64,000 bases of DNA from Butyrivibrio sp. INlla21 (GCF_900116875.1 NZ_FPCC01000008.1:82334-146333), one strand, 5' to 3'; positions 43,193-52,538 are shown, counted from the first letter of the stretch. Notes: generated by a model not told the origin, from the sequence alone. Made by a program: numbers and translations.

Positions 43193-44275
43193 TTATATTA
43201 TCTCTAAAATAGCACGTGCAATCTTATTTGCACCGCCTCCGTCTACAAGTTTCCTTGCTTTGTCACTCATTTTCTTTCTGAATTCTTGATTGTCGATCGC
43301 TGCGATTCCCCATGCAACTATCCTCTGAACAATCCTGTCGTCTTCTCTTAAGTCACCTGCGTACTTAACCGCTCCGGACTTATCAAAGGCTTTTACAAAT
43401 TCAACCTGATTGTCAGCCATACTGTAGACCACGGTAGGTACTCCGACTGCACACAGCTCATAAAGTGTTGTTCCGCCTGCCGTCACCGCGAAGTCGCAGC
43501 TTTTCATCAGTCCTGCCATATCGGGAGTTGATTCATGCAGTGTTATCGCAGGATATTTAGCCGCAAGCTCTTTTAGCTCTTTGACATAGTCTTCCTCAAA
43601 CAGAGCTCCGACGATAACGTCACAGGTAAAGAGCATAAAATCAGGTATCTTCCTGCACGGTCCGTCGTTTTCATATACTTCCTTAAGGAGACTGCCGACT
43701 ATATGATACGGATCTGTTCCTCCCGCGGAGAGAAAAGCTCTTTTGGCTATAGGAATAACATCATAATCTATGCCCTCGAATTGCTTACGAAGAGGCGCAT
43801 ACTTCGCACCAAGAAGCTTATGTGGAGCACTGTAGAAATCCTTGGGAATCTCGATGTCATAATTGACCACAAGGTCAACCGGATAATCAAATTTATAAAG
43901 ATCGTCAATAAAGCCGGTCTTGGTTGAAAGATTATTCTTTTTTATGATGTCGTTTATCGCATCAAAGTAATCCTCTTTGAGGAAATACGAGTCCATAAGA
44001 TAAAAATCCGGCTTCTCATCTGCGATCATCTCTTCCAGGACCTCAATATCCTGCATAGGCTCTGAAAAAACCGTGTGAAGGATGCGTGCATCATACTGAA
44101 TATCTTCTTCATCCGAAAGCGTCTGCAAAAGATTGGCACTATCCTCATCGGAAAGCACAAACTCCACTTCAGCGCCAAGAGCTTTAAGCTCCTGTGCAAT
44201 TGTCATGCATCTTCTGATATGTCCTGTTGCAATGATTCCGTTACCGTTTGCTTTTATCCAGATCTTTTTTCCCAT
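43193..44275 (-). CDS. pseG: UDP-2,4-diacetamido-2,4,6-trideoxy-beta-L-altropyranose hydrolase (PseG)
   Basis: A 360-residue GT-B-like hydrolase. The N-terminus IWIKANGNGIIATGHIRRC contains the GxGHxxR signature of PseG, whose histidine is the catalytic base. SAGGTDPYHI and TAGGTTLYELCAVGVPT are MurG-like nucleotide-binding loops. PseG removes UDP from the altrose derivative to give the substrate of PseI in pseudaminate synthesis. It is followed closely by GT2 and sialyltransferase-like genes and preceded by pseI (17 bases). The first pathway genes pseB, pseC and a certain pseH are not in the window. Confidence 0.9.
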   Translation of the reverse strand: MGKKIWIKANGNGIIATGHIRRCMTIAQELKALGAEVEFVLSDEDSANLLQTLSDEEDIQYDARILHTVFSEPMQDIEVLEEMIADEKPDFYLMDSYFLKEDYFDAINDIIKKNNLSTKTGFIDDLYKFDYPVDLVVNYDIEIPKDFYSAPHKLLGAKYAPLRKQFEGIDYDVIPIAKRAFLSAGGTDPYHIVGSLLKEVYENDGPCRKIPDFMLFTCDVIVGALFEEDYVKELKELAAKYPAITLHESTPDMAGLMKSCDFAVTAGGTTLYELCAVGVPTVVYSMADNQVEFVKAFDKSGAVKYAGDLREDDRIVQRIVAWGIAAIDNQEFRKKMSDKARKLVDGGGANKIARAILEII

Positions 44276-44292
44276 ATCCGAATCATCCTCAT

Positions 44293-45360
44293 TTATTGAA
44301 AATCTTCGTATTTGAGCGGATCACCTCTGAAAAGATCGCGCGTTGCAACCTTACCTATAACTTTATCATATTCTACGGGCGGAAGGCCGTTTCCGGGTCT
44401 TATCGACCTAATATTGGCAGGTGTCAGTGCCTCGCCCTGCTTGATATCTTCCACAACAAAAAGAGATCTTGCTCCTTCTCTCTCTGTTTCCTGTACGGGA
44501 GTAAGCTTATATTCTTTAGAGCCGAGCGCTTTCTCGACCATCCTAACGTTCTTTACAAGTTCCTCAAATTCCTTTGGCTCCATGGAAAAGGCACCGTCCG
44601 GACCTCCGTCGGATCTCTTAAGCGTAAGATGCTTCTCGATCATTCTTGCTCCGAGTGCTACGGAAGCTACAGCTACGCCCGAGCCCATTGTATGATCTGA
44701 AAGTCCCATGATACAGCCGTACTCCTGTGCAAGAGTCGGGATCATATTGAGATTGACGTCCTCATAAGGCGTAGGATAAGCCGATGTACACTTAAGGAGA
44801 ATAATATCCTTATTTCCTTCCTCAAGACACGCTTCAATTGCAAGTCTGATATCGCTCTCTCTTGCAACTCCCGTTGCGATGATCATAGGCTTTTTCTTGG
44901 AAGCACAGTTTCTGATAAGCGGAATATCCGTAATCTCATAAGATGCGATCTTGTATGCCGGCATGTTCATCTCTTCCATAAAGCTGACAGCTGTGTCATC
45001 AAACGGTGAAGAGAAGCAGTCGAGTCCGAGACTATTTGCAACTTCACAGAGCTTTGGCTGCCACTCCCAAGGAGTGTAAGCTTCTTCATACAGCTTGTGA
45101 AGAGTCGTTCCGTCCCATATCGTACCTCCGGTAATCTGAAAATAACTCTTATCAGAATCAATTGTTATTGTATCAGCCGTGTAAGTCTGCAGCTTTATGG
45201 CATCAACGCCCGCATCTTTTGCCGCGTGGATTATCTCTACCGCCCTGTCATAATCCTGCAGATGGTTGGCGGACATCTCCGCGATAATGTACACGGGATG
45301 ATTGTTTCCGATAATATGATCAGCCAATTTGATATTTTGATTAAGTTCATATCTTGGCAT
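44293..45360 (-). CDS. pseI: Pseudaminic acid synthase (PseI, NeuB family)
   Basis: A 355-residue NeuB-family enzyme. The TIM barrel includes YIIAEMSANHLQDYDRA, GVDAIKLQTYTADT and CFSSPFDDTAVSFME; EKHLTLKRSDGGPDGAFSM is the block that separates PseI from sialic and legionaminic acid synthases. A C-terminal SAF (antifreeze-like) domain spans about residues 295-355 (RSIRPGNGLPP). It condenses 2,4-diacetamido-2,4,6-trideoxy-L-altrose with phosphoenolpyruvate to pseudaminic acid. AT-rich gap upstream contains a GGAGG ribosome site. Identification is strong. Confidence 0.93.
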   Translation of the reverse strand: MPRYELNQNIKLADHIIGNNHPVYIIAEMSANHLQDYDRAVEIIHAAKDAGVDAIKLQTYTADTITIDSDKSYFQITGGTIWDGTTLHKLYEEAYTPWEWQPKLCEVANSLGLDCFSSPFDDTAVSFMEEMNMPAYKIASYEITDIPLIRNCASKKKPMIIATGVARESDIRLAIEACLEEGNKDIILLKCTSAYPTPYEDVNLNMIPTLAQEYGCIMGLSDHTMGSGVAVASVALGARMIEKHLTLKRSDGGPDGAFSMEPKEFEELVKNVRMVEKALGSKEYKLTPVQETEREGARSLFVVEDIKQGEALTPANIRSIRPGNGLPPVEYDKVIGKVATRDLFRGDPLKYEDFQ

Positions 45361-45401
45361 CTATCTTGTTTCCTCCATAATTCCAAGTGCCGCTCGGCAC
45401 A

Positions 45402-47369
45402 TCAGATTTCATAATTGTTTTTCATAATGTATTCATCATTGGTCCACGGCTGTCTTGCGGTATAAAGCGTTCCGTCAGCCTTCTTTACGTAAACGGCAGG
45501 ATAGTAATGGATAAAAAGAGGTGAGAGGCAGACCGTATAACCGCCTGCATTGGTAAACACCACTCTGTCCCCTGCCTTAAGCTCAGGCTCCTGCTCTGCC
45601 ATAAAGAGTCTGTCGTATTCCATACAGGTTGAACCGCATATCATCTGCGCGGGAAGCTTCTCTCTTCCGGATTCGCCGCCTGCAATCTCAAATCTGTGAG
45701 GGTACCATCTTCTTGTAACCTGAGGATTAAGATTAACTCTGCTTCCGTCGATGATAACGTATCTGTGATCCCTGACCTGCTTTGCATCGATAACACTTGT
45801 TACAAAATCAAAACTCGATGAAACCATGGATACTCCGGGCTCCATGATAAGCTTAGTCTTTGATACATCAAAAAATTCCGAAAGTGACTCTGCAATTGCA
45901 GGCACATAGCTTCTAAAATCGGGCTTATCCTTAACTCCGCCGTAGTAACCGCCGCCCATATCAACATATTCAAGATCCAGTTTGTATTCTTCAGCAACAA
46001 TTCCGGCAACCTTGGCAAGAACCTTATACGCGTCTACAGAGCGTGACTTGGTCGAAGAATGAAGATGAAGACCTGCTATCTTAACGTTATCCGCGGTTTT
46101 GAGCTTGTTGATCACAGCCTCAAGAGAGCCGTTCTCATAGCAATATCCAAATCTGCTTCCCTCTTCGTCAGCAAGTACTTCATCGGGAAGAAATGCGGAA
46201 ATATCATAATTAACTCTTAAACCTACATTTAATTTTTGACCCGGATGGTTTTTTGCAATCTCAAGAACCCAGTCAGGTTCGTAATTGGAATCAAGATTAA
46301 CAATTCCTCCGGCTAAAAGAACTTCCTCAAACGGAACTCTCTCCTTGATAGGTCCGTTAAATATAACTTCATTTGGTTTATAACCGATTCTTTTTACAAG
46401 ATCATATTCCTCGGCGGATACAACCTCGGCAAAAAATCCATTGTCTTTGAAATGTTTAAGAAGCCACGGAAGAGAATTTGTCTTTACCGAATAAGAACAA
46501 GTGTAATTATTCCAATCCTTATCCAGAGCGGTTTTGAGCATATCTATATCCGCATCAAGGAGCTTCTCGTCAATCCTGTAATAAGGAGTGGCGAGCTTGC
46601 TGTCGTCGAATTTCTCGCCGCGCTTTAAAGCCTGTGCATATGTCGCGAGCCTACGAACACCGCCTTCGCGCGCAATTTCCTCACAAGCATCGGGATGCAG
46701 CCTCACGTACTTCTGCTCCGCGATCTTCCAATCATCGAATGTATCGATGTCCTGAACCTCATCATCCGAAAGGATAACGGGAACCATATCTTCAACATCC
46801 GTTGTTCTGCCTCTGAAGAAAGCATCGGTTCTGCAAGCATAGAACTGACCGCTGTCATGATATAACTTTTCAAGATCCTGAGACCTGGTATTTTCAAATT
46901 CGGGATATTTTCTTACAAGTCGTCCGTCCACAACAACAAATCCCCTCTGAGGAGGATATGAAAACTGGCACACGGGAGTAACCGATTCATGCTCATCAAG
47001 GCATTTCATCGCCTCTTTTAGCCTAACATCCGTTATGAATGGAGCCGTGGGATATATGCAGCAAAATCTGTCAAAATCCTGTCCAAGTTCTCTGTATTTT
47101 TCGAGCACCTCGGCAATAACTTCATCGGTTGTCGCATAGTCGCCCGCCGTCGCGTCGGATCTAAAGAAGGGCACTTTTGCACCGTATCTTTTGGCAACCT
47201 CGGCAATCTTCTCATCATCCGTTGAGACCATGACCTCGTCAAAGGCGCCACTTTCAAGAGCTGCCTTGATCGAATAAGCAATTATAGGCTGCCCGCAGAA
47301 CTCTTTTATGTTTTTTCCGGGGATTCTCTTACTTCCGCCCCTGGCTGTAATTATGGCTATGGAAGTCAT
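45402..47369 (-). CDS. pseF: Fusion of CMP-pseudaminate synthetase (PseF) with PLP amino-acid decarboxylase
   Basis: A 655-residue two-domain protein. Residues 1-230 are a CMP-nonulosonate cytidylyltransferase: ITARGGSKRIPGKNIKEF, VSTDDEKIAEVA, YPTAPF and DIDTFDDWKIAE, of the PseF subtype. From about 260 to 655 follows a complete fold-type III Orn/DAP/Arg decarboxylase. Lys296 in YSVKTNS binds PLP, His437 is in HLHSS, Gly472-474 in MGGGYYGG, Glu510 in MEPG, Cys578 in CGSTC and Tyr611 in NAGGYT. All key residues are kept, so both halves look active. PseF alone is normally about 230 residues. No frameshift separates the parts. It overlaps the ATP-grasp gene by four bases. The decarboxylase substrate is unknown. 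Confidence 0.88.
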   Translation of the reverse strand: MTSIAIITARGGSKRIPGKNIKEFCGQPIIAYSIKAALESGAFDEVMVSTDDEKIAEVAKRYGAKVPFFRSDATAGDYATTDEVIAEVLEKYRELGQDFDRFCCIYPTAPFITDVRLKEAMKCLDEHESVTPVCQFSYPPQRGFVVVDGRLVRKYPEFENTRSQDLEKLYHDSGQFYACRTDAFFRGRTTDVEDMVPVILSDDEVQDIDTFDDWKIAEQKYVRLHPDACEEIAREGGVRRLATYAQALKRGEKFDDSKLATPYYRIDEKLLDADIDMLKTALDKDWNNYTCSYSVKTNSLPWLLKHFKDNGFFAEVVSAEEYDLVKRIGYKPNEVIFNGPIKERVPFEEVLLAGGIVNLDSNYEPDWVLEIAKNHPGQKLNVGLRVNYDISAFLPDEVLADEEGSRFGYCYENGSLEAVINKLKTADNVKIAGLHLHSSTKSRSVDAYKVLAKVAGIVAEEYKLDLEYVDMGGGYYGGVKDKPDFRSYVPAIAESLSEFFDVSKTKLIMEPGVSMVSSSFDFVTSVIDAKQVRDHRYVIIDGSRVNLNPQVTRRWYPHRFEIAGGESGREKLPAQMICGSTCMEYDRLFMAEQEPELKAGDRVVFTNAGGYTVCLSPLFIHYYPAVYVKKADGTLYTARQPWTNDEYIMKNNYEI

Positions 47370-48574
47370 TTTGTCTCCTCCAGCTCAAATTCGCTCTTAA
47401 TGGCGTCGCAATATCCGTCCAGCTCAAAATGTGTCGCCGCCTCAAGCACATAGAAGCCTCGTCCCATAATGGATGCGCCGTTTGTGACTTTCCCAAGGAA
47501 CATTCCGGGCTGCAGATTGCACTGCCATGCCTTAAGCGGATATTTCTTCATAAGTTCTTTTTCATCAGGAACCTTGTTCACTCTGACATCTTCAAAATCA
47601 AAATATCTTATGACCATGTTTCCCTTGGTCTTAGCATCAAACGAGTAGGTCTTATTCAGACCCGGAAGCGCATATTTTATAAACTCGACCACCTCATCAA
47701 CACCGCTTGCCATCGGGGTAAAAAGATTGTGGAGATTATGTCCCGAAGGTCTTGCAGATGTTTCGATGATAAACGGTCTGTTATTGTTGTCTTTAATTAT
47801 ATCCGCATGGATAAGATTATCCTTAAAGCCTACGCAATCACCGATCTTCTGCATAAGATCGACAACTCTGTCATAAAACTCTTTGTTTTCCTCTGTTCTG
47901 AGGACGGAATAATAGCCTACACACTCTCTGTACGGAGGCGGTGTGTTCTTTTTGCCCCTAAGAAGGATGAGCTTAAACTTACCGTCAACAAACACTCCGT
48001 CAACACCGTATTCAGGTCCGGGAATACAGCTTTCTATACAGTAATCCTCGTCATAGGGCTGACCTTTGAGAAATTTCTCCTCAAGCTCGGCGCGAGAATT
48101 AAAGATCTCAACTCCTCTGCTTCCCGAGCCGAATCTGGGCTTAACAACAACGGGATACATATCGTTAAGTTCTGAAGCATCGGGAACATCAGATCCCGCG
48201 GGCAAAAGATACAGCTCAGCATCTCTAAGTCCGTTTTCATTCAGGATTCTGTGAAACTCATATTTATCGGTACAGATACCGGCCGCTTCTTCGGTTACTC
48301 CGACAAGTCCGTATCTGTCATTTACAGCCCCCGTTGTCGTAAGATATCTTCCTATCGGAACCGGAAGCACAACGTCAGGCTTATTTTCTTCTTTGTCCAA
48401 AATCTCGAAAACCTTCTCGGGATCCCTTATATCAACCACAAAAGAAGCATCTGCCTCTTTAAGCCCCGGCGCCTTGGGATTGCCGTCAAGTGCAACGACA
48501 AAAAGGCCAAGTTCCTTGGCTTTACTGATCGTATATATCGATTCGGAGCTTGCTCCGATAACCGCTGCTCTCAT
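47366..48574 (-). CDS. ATP-grasp ligase of the pseudaminate operon (CarB/PurK-like)
   Basis: A 402-residue ATP-grasp protein. The Rossmann pre-domain begins AAVIGASSESIYTISKAKEL; the ATP-binding domain has VVVKPRFGSGSRGVEIF, ESCIPGPEYGVDGVF and the metal-binding end FIIETSARPSGHNLH. It ends with an about 80-residue C-terminal lobe. Enzymes of this layout join a carboxylate to an amine or thiol with ATP. It is the first gene behind a strong promoter and overlaps the PseF-decarboxylase fusion as ATGA, which suggests a joint function such as attaching an amine or amino acid to pseudaminic acid or its precursor. This function is inferred. Confidence 0.82.
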   Translation of the reverse strand: MRAAVIGASSESIYTISKAKELGLFVVALDGNPKAPGLKEADASFVVDIRDPEKVFEILDKEENKPDVVLPVPIGRYLTTTGAVNDRYGLVGVTEEAAGICTDKYEFHRILNENGLRDAELYLLPAGSDVPDASELNDMYPVVVKPRFGSGSRGVEIFNSRAELEEKFLKGQPYDEDYCIESCIPGPEYGVDGVFVDGKFKLILLRGKKNTPPPYRECVGYYSVLRTEENKEFYDRVVDLMQKIGDCVGFKDNLIHADIIKDNNNRPFIIETSARPSGHNLHNLFTPMASGVDEVVEFIKYALPGLNKTYSFDAKTKGNMVIRYFDFEDVRVNKVPDEKELMKKYPLKAWQCNLQPGMFLGKVTNGASIMGRGFYVLEAATHFELDGYCDAIKSEFELEETK

Positions 48575-48625
48575 CTATAAAAACCTCCGAAGAACACCGA
48601 AATTCTCGCATTCTCTAACTAATTG

Positions 48626-48654
48626 ATTATAATATATCGCGCGTACAAGGTCAA
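48626..48654 (-). promoter_or_regulatory. Near-consensus promoter of the pseudaminate operon
   Basis: On the minus strand TTGACC (48649-48654) and a perfect TATAAT (48626-48631) are separated by exactly 17 bases, in the only gap above 100 bases within the 62-24 kb stretch. A small hairpin (stem CACCG/CGGTG, 48664-48683) just upstream lacks a good T-run, so read-through from the first operon is possible. The leader to the ATG at 48574 is about 45 bases. Confidence 0.75.
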
Positions 48655-48697
48655 AATCCGAAGCACCGTTCGTTCCCTCGGTGGCGCATAAACCTGG

Positions 48698-50263
48698 CTA
48701 TCTAACCTCGTAAGTTGTCCACATATCTTCGGTAAACAGCTGCTTGAAATCCCCTGATACCTTGCAAGAAGCTGTCAGATTATCAAAAGCCTCTTTTTGC
48801 AGATCGTCATCAGCGGCGTACAAAACTATCTTATCCGCATTTATCACATCTTCATCAACAATCTTATCTGTGTTCTCTTCATCCATGTAAAAGACCTTGT
48901 CGTAGCATAGAAGCTCATCCGTCAGCCTCCATACGTTATGCGCGGTCGCAGGATTAAACATAACAACTGCTACCGAATTCTTATCAGCGTTTTCTTCGCT
49001 TGCATAAGCCATTTTCTCTACATCCTCAGGATAGAGAAAGAGCACATTTTTATCAATAAAATGTCCCTTTGCAAGGAAGAACAAAAGAGCTGCCGCCATA
49101 GCGATCAAATATGCCTTATTACCGATCGAATCGATGACGTAATAAAGGTCGAAGAACAAAAGCAATATTATGAGCCCGTAAATAGGCATCTCATATCTTC
49201 CGGACGCACTTCCCACAAGAAGCGCACACTTGGATGTCAAAAGAAAATATCCGACCGTTCCCACAGTCAGAACAATGACCTCCGCACTGACTTTTTTGTG
49301 TTTCTTATTGGAAACAAGCAAAGTCATTATCCCAAGGATAAGCATTATAGCAACAATGATCAGTCCCCCCGAGAAAACAAAATTGTTCACAAGTCCTATA
49401 AAGAAAGACACTCTCATTCCCGTGTTTTTAATGTCAAAAAAGCTTCCGGCCGCTCCCGTTCCTCTGTAGCCGCCGAAAAGATGATGAACGCTCGCAGGAT
49501 ATGTGATAACCGCCAGCATAAGTGATACAGCGCAGCTAATAACATAAACTGCCGCCTTCTTTACATCTTTTTTCTTAAAGAGTATCCAAAACGTCAGCGC
49601 CGCTCCGATACTCACAAAGAAGAATATATAAAAATACTGGATCAAAAATCCGATGTAGGATATCGCCATAATAGGAAGTATCCTGCGCACCCACAACCTC
49701 TTAAGATCTGACGAATACTCATCATAATCTTTCATAAGCTTAATGTGAGCATAGGCACAAAGAATTATCACCGCTCCAAGCCATGCATACATACGGATCA
49801 GCAGATTGCATGAAACGGTCTGAGTATTGATACCCCAGAACAAGAGCGTCAAAACCTGTACTTCAATAGGAACTTCAAGTGCCTTCATAAGCGCAACCAT
49901 CGCAATAAATGCGATAACAAACGATATTAAATTGGTTATGATCCCGCTCCACTTCGTAAAGCTTCCGGGCGTAAATGAACATAATGTGTGGAAAATATAA
50001 TAATAAACGGGAGGATGAACATCCCATGACTGAACGAGCTTAACTAGTCCATAGTTAAAGCCCTCACCCTTTTTTACGGAGAACTCATCGAGAACAGTCT
50101 GCCTATCCTGCCATTCCCTGTCGGGCTGATAGAGTCCCAGACTCCTGTTCGAAGAAAAATATGTATAATACTCATCCTCATGAAAGCCCATCTTTTGGAA
50201 TCCGTAAAATACACTGACCAGGATCGATATGAGTAAGATTATGTAAATCGCATATTTTTTCAT
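48698..50263 (-). CDS. Membrane GT-C glycosyltransferase (PMT/ArnT-like)
   Basis: A 521-residue membrane protein with about 11 helices. The first outer loop has FHEDEYYTYFSSNRS near residue 27, an acidic cluster in the position of the catalytic Asp/Glu in PMT, ArnT and related GT-C proteins; further HPPVYYYIFHTL (about 85) also matches this superfamily. A C-terminal outer portion of about 110 residues follows. It probably transfers a sugar from a polyprenyl-phosphate donor on the outer face. A GtrB-like synthase heads the same operon. It ends the first operon, just before the pseudaminate promoter. Confidence 0.75.
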   Translation of the reverse strand: MKKYAIYIILLISILVSVFYGFQKMGFHEDEYYTYFSSNRSLGLYQPDREWQDRQTVLDEFSVKKGEGFNYGLVKLVQSWDVHPPVYYYIFHTLCSFTPGSFTKWSGIITNLISFVIAFIAMVALMKALEVPIEVQVLTLLFWGINTQTVSCNLLIRMYAWLGAVIILCAYAHIKLMKDYDEYSSDLKRLWVRRILPIMAISYIGFLIQYFYIFFFVSIGAALTFWILFKKKDVKKAAVYVISCAVSLMLAVITYPASVHHLFGGYRGTGAAGSFFDIKNTGMRVSFFIGLVNNFVFSGGLIIVAIMLILGIMTLLVSNKKHKKVSAEVIVLTVGTVGYFLLTSKCALLVGSASGRYEMPIYGLIILLLFFDLYYVIDSIGNKAYLIAMAAALLFFLAKGHFIDKNVLFLYPEDVEKMAYASEENADKNSVAVVMFNPATAHNVWRLTDELLCYDKVFYMDEENTDKIVDEDVINADKIVLYAADDDLQKEAFDNLTASCKVSGDFKQLFTEDMWTTYEVR

Positions 50264-50266
50264 GCT

Positions 50267-51274
50267 TTACAGTCCCCTAACGTAAGCGTGGAGTTTTCTG
50301 ACAAGCCTCGGTGCGGGAGCAAGGATCAAAAGATATATCTTATCCCTTTTGGACAGATACTTGCTTCCAAGGATCTTACCGAGATTTTTTCTGATATTTT
50401 TAACAACGCCTCTGTAAAAAACATTATCCCCGGTCATCTTACTTGTAGGAATATGAAGAAGATAATCAAGCCTCTGATAATACCCGAATCTCTCCGCCAC
50501 CGGGATAAGTTCAGGATATATGTCTTTTACTATATCAAGCGCAACATCGGCGTTTCTTACGATGTCTGTGAAAACACTCGGGAAATAATCCTTATCTTCG
50601 GCTTTCTTCCTGGAATTACTGCCCGTTCTGTAGTATACGTGATAATATTTCTCGGGAAGGATCACAAGCTTATTTATCCTTGAAAGGGCCTTGATCATAA
50701 GATAAAAGTCCTCATTAAGCTCACCTTCGGGAAAGCGAAGATCATCCGCAAGGACCGATCTTTTTGTGATCTTGGTACAAAAAGAAGCATCGCCCGTGTG
50801 CATAAGAAGCGTACGCATATGTTCCTTGGGTGTAACAACCGTTTCATCTGCGGGAGGCGTGATCACATCAGGAAGCATCGTGCCGTCTTCAGCGATCTCA
50901 TCCCTTGAAACCTGAACCATATCGGCATCATAGCGCTTAGCAGCATCCATGAGCGTACTAAACATCCTACTATCGACAAAATCATCACTGTCGACAAAGC
51001 CAAGATATTCACCGGTCGCATGACTTATTCCAAGGTTTCTGGCACTGCTTGAACCGCCGTTTTCCTTGTGAAAAGCCGTGACATTCTCATATTTGGCCGC
51101 ATACTCATCGGCTATCTTGCCTGTAGAGTCGCTCGAACCGTCATCAACAACTATAATCTGTAAAAGCTCCGCAGGGTAATCCTGAGAAGCCACAGACTCG
51201 ATACATCTTCCGAGAAGATCCTCGATATTATATGCAGGTATGATGACCGTTAGTTTCCCGGTATTCTCAGCCAC
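50267..51274 (-). CDS. Glycosyltransferase family 2 (GTG start)
   Basis: A 335-residue GT2 enzyme with LTVIIPAYNIEDLLGRCIES, VVDDGSSDSTG and GFVDSDDFVDSRMF, the standard GT-A motifs; NEDFYLMIKAL near residue 190 is a likely catalytic-base region. The start is GTG at 51274 with GGAGG six bases upstream; it overlaps the upstream GT-C gene by eight bases. The basic C-terminus (KRDKIYLLILAPAPRLVRKL) suggests contact with the membrane. Likely adds a sugar to the lipid-linked unit of the first operon. Confidence 0.85.
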   Translation of the reverse strand: MAENTGKLTVIIPAYNIEDLLGRCIESVASQDYPAELLQIIVVDDGSSDSTGKIADEYAAKYENVTAFHKENGGSSSARNLGISHATGEYLGFVDSDDFVDSRMFSTLMDAAKRYDADMVQVSRDEIAEDGTMLPDVITPPADETVVTPKEHMRTLLMHTGDASFCTKITKRSVLADDLRFPEGELNEDFYLMIKALSRINKLVILPEKYYHVYYRTGSNSRKKAEDKDYFPSVFTDIVRNADVALDIVKDIYPELIPVAERFGYYQRLDYLLHIPTSKMTGDNVFYRGVVKNIRKNLGKILGSKYLSKRDKIYLLILAPAPRLVRKLHAYVRGL

Positions 51275-52538
51275 TTACAGCCTCCGTCTCAGCCTCGGTC
51301 TGTTCTACCACAACAGGATCCGGCTTTATCTCATTCTCTTTCATCTGAAGTAAAAGATCATATCCAACCGCCAAGATGGTTATAAGCATAGCTATCGAAA
51401 GCGGCCATACATCAGACACAGTCGAGCCGAAAAGATATCTCGAATATGTGATCATCGCTATAACCTGAAGTATAGTGCAGATTGACATTCTCTTATACGA
51501 AAATACAGCATAAACTACTGCAAGTACTTCGGGAATATACGCGTATCTTTCATGCATTGCAGGCAGACAGAAACAGCAGAGCAGCGATGTAAAGATAACA
51601 AGAGTTATCATATATTTTCCGGTTATCTCAAATTTCTTTTTATAAATATAATATGCAAGAATACCAAAGATCATCACTGTCGCTACAGATCCCACAGGTA
51701 TAAGTATCTTTCTGATTCCGGAACTGAGATCTTTTGTAATTATCGCATAGATGCTGGGATAATTCATGGTGAGCCTTGAGAACATCTTAACCTGCTTACC
51801 GTAAATACCAAGAAGGTCTCCCCAGCTTCTTCCGGCTATCGCAGCAGGAACCATGGCAAGAACATGGATAACTGGTATCCAGAAGACATATCTGATCTTA
51901 ACTTTATTCTTAAGCCACATAAGTATCACAAAAGGCACGAAGAAAATAGCCTGCTGCTTAAAGCTGTAGGCAAAAGCCAGATAAATAAACGCTTTGTTGT
52001 CTTTTCCCTTGATAATGCTAAGAAGAGATAAGAAAACAAACGTGGTATATATAGAATCGTTCTGCGCCCAAGCCCCGCTGTTAAGCACCATTGAAGGAAG
52101 AAACATAGCCGCAGAGTACGCGATCATAGTCTTCTTTACATCTTTACCGGTAACTTCGCAAGCAATTCTTGCTATAGTTACAGCGCAAATAAAATCAAAT
52201 ATCACGGAGACTGTCTTAACAAGGTACCTGTCTTCGATCCCGCCGCCTATATAGTGAAGGATCACGATAATATACTGAAACATGCAGTTGTAGTCAAACG
52301 TACTGGCATCGGAAACACCGGGTTTAATCCCAAGATAAGCAAATCCGCCCGCCTCGTGGCACTCTCTCATCCAATCTGCAAAAGCAAGCTTGTAATCGCC
52401 CGAAACGATATCATAAAGCGACAGTCTGATGATCAGTCCAAGACATGTCATTACCGTAAAAAAGAATAGATCAAATAATGTCAGCTTCAGACCGAAAATT
52501 TCAAATTCGGTGTCAAAAAATTCATCGATACTTCTCAT
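51267..52538 (-). CDS. Gpi18-like membrane mannosyltransferase (GT-C)
   Basis: A 423-residue protein with about 10 membrane helices. The first outer loop includes YKLAFADWMRECHEAGGFAY, where an Asp and a following aromatic pattern fit PIG-V/Gpi18-like bacterial mannosyltransferases. SGAWAQNDSIYTTFVFL (about residue 155) is the second family block. These use polyprenyl-phosphate mannose or a similar donor. The C-terminus ends in an acidic tail. The substrate is not known; the family call is moderately sure. Confidence 0.75.
   Translation of the reverse strand: MRSIDEFFDTEFEIFGLKLTLFDLFFFTVMTCLGLIIRLSLYDIVSGDYKLAFADWMRECHEAGGFAYLGIKPGVSDASTFDYNCMFQYIIVILHYIGGGIEDRYLVKTVSVIFDFICAVTIARIACEVTGKDVKKTMIAYSAAMFLPSMVLNSGAWAQNDSIYTTFVFLSLLSIIKGKDNKAFIYLAFAYSFKQQAIFFVPFVILMWLKNKVKIRYVFWIPVIHVLAMVPAAIAGRSWGDLLGIYGKQVKMFSRLTMNYPSIYAIITKDLSSGIRKILIPVGSVATVMIFGILAYYIYKKKFEITGKYMITLVIFTSLLCCFCLPAMHERYAYIPEVLAVVYAVFSYKRMSICTILQVIAMITYSRYLFGSTVSDVWPLSIAMLITILAVGYDLLLQMKENEIKPDPVVVEQTEAETEAVSG

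Noticed and set aside
45387..45400. Short hairpin (GTGCCG/CGGCAC) between the PseF fusion and pseI
   Set aside because: Two-base loop, no T-run and too short to be called an attenuator or terminator.
48664..48683. Hairpin upstream of the pseudaminate promoter as a terminator of the first operon
   Set aside because: The stem is only five base pairs and is followed by TTCGGATTTT, not a real T-run; kept only as a remark in the promoter entry.
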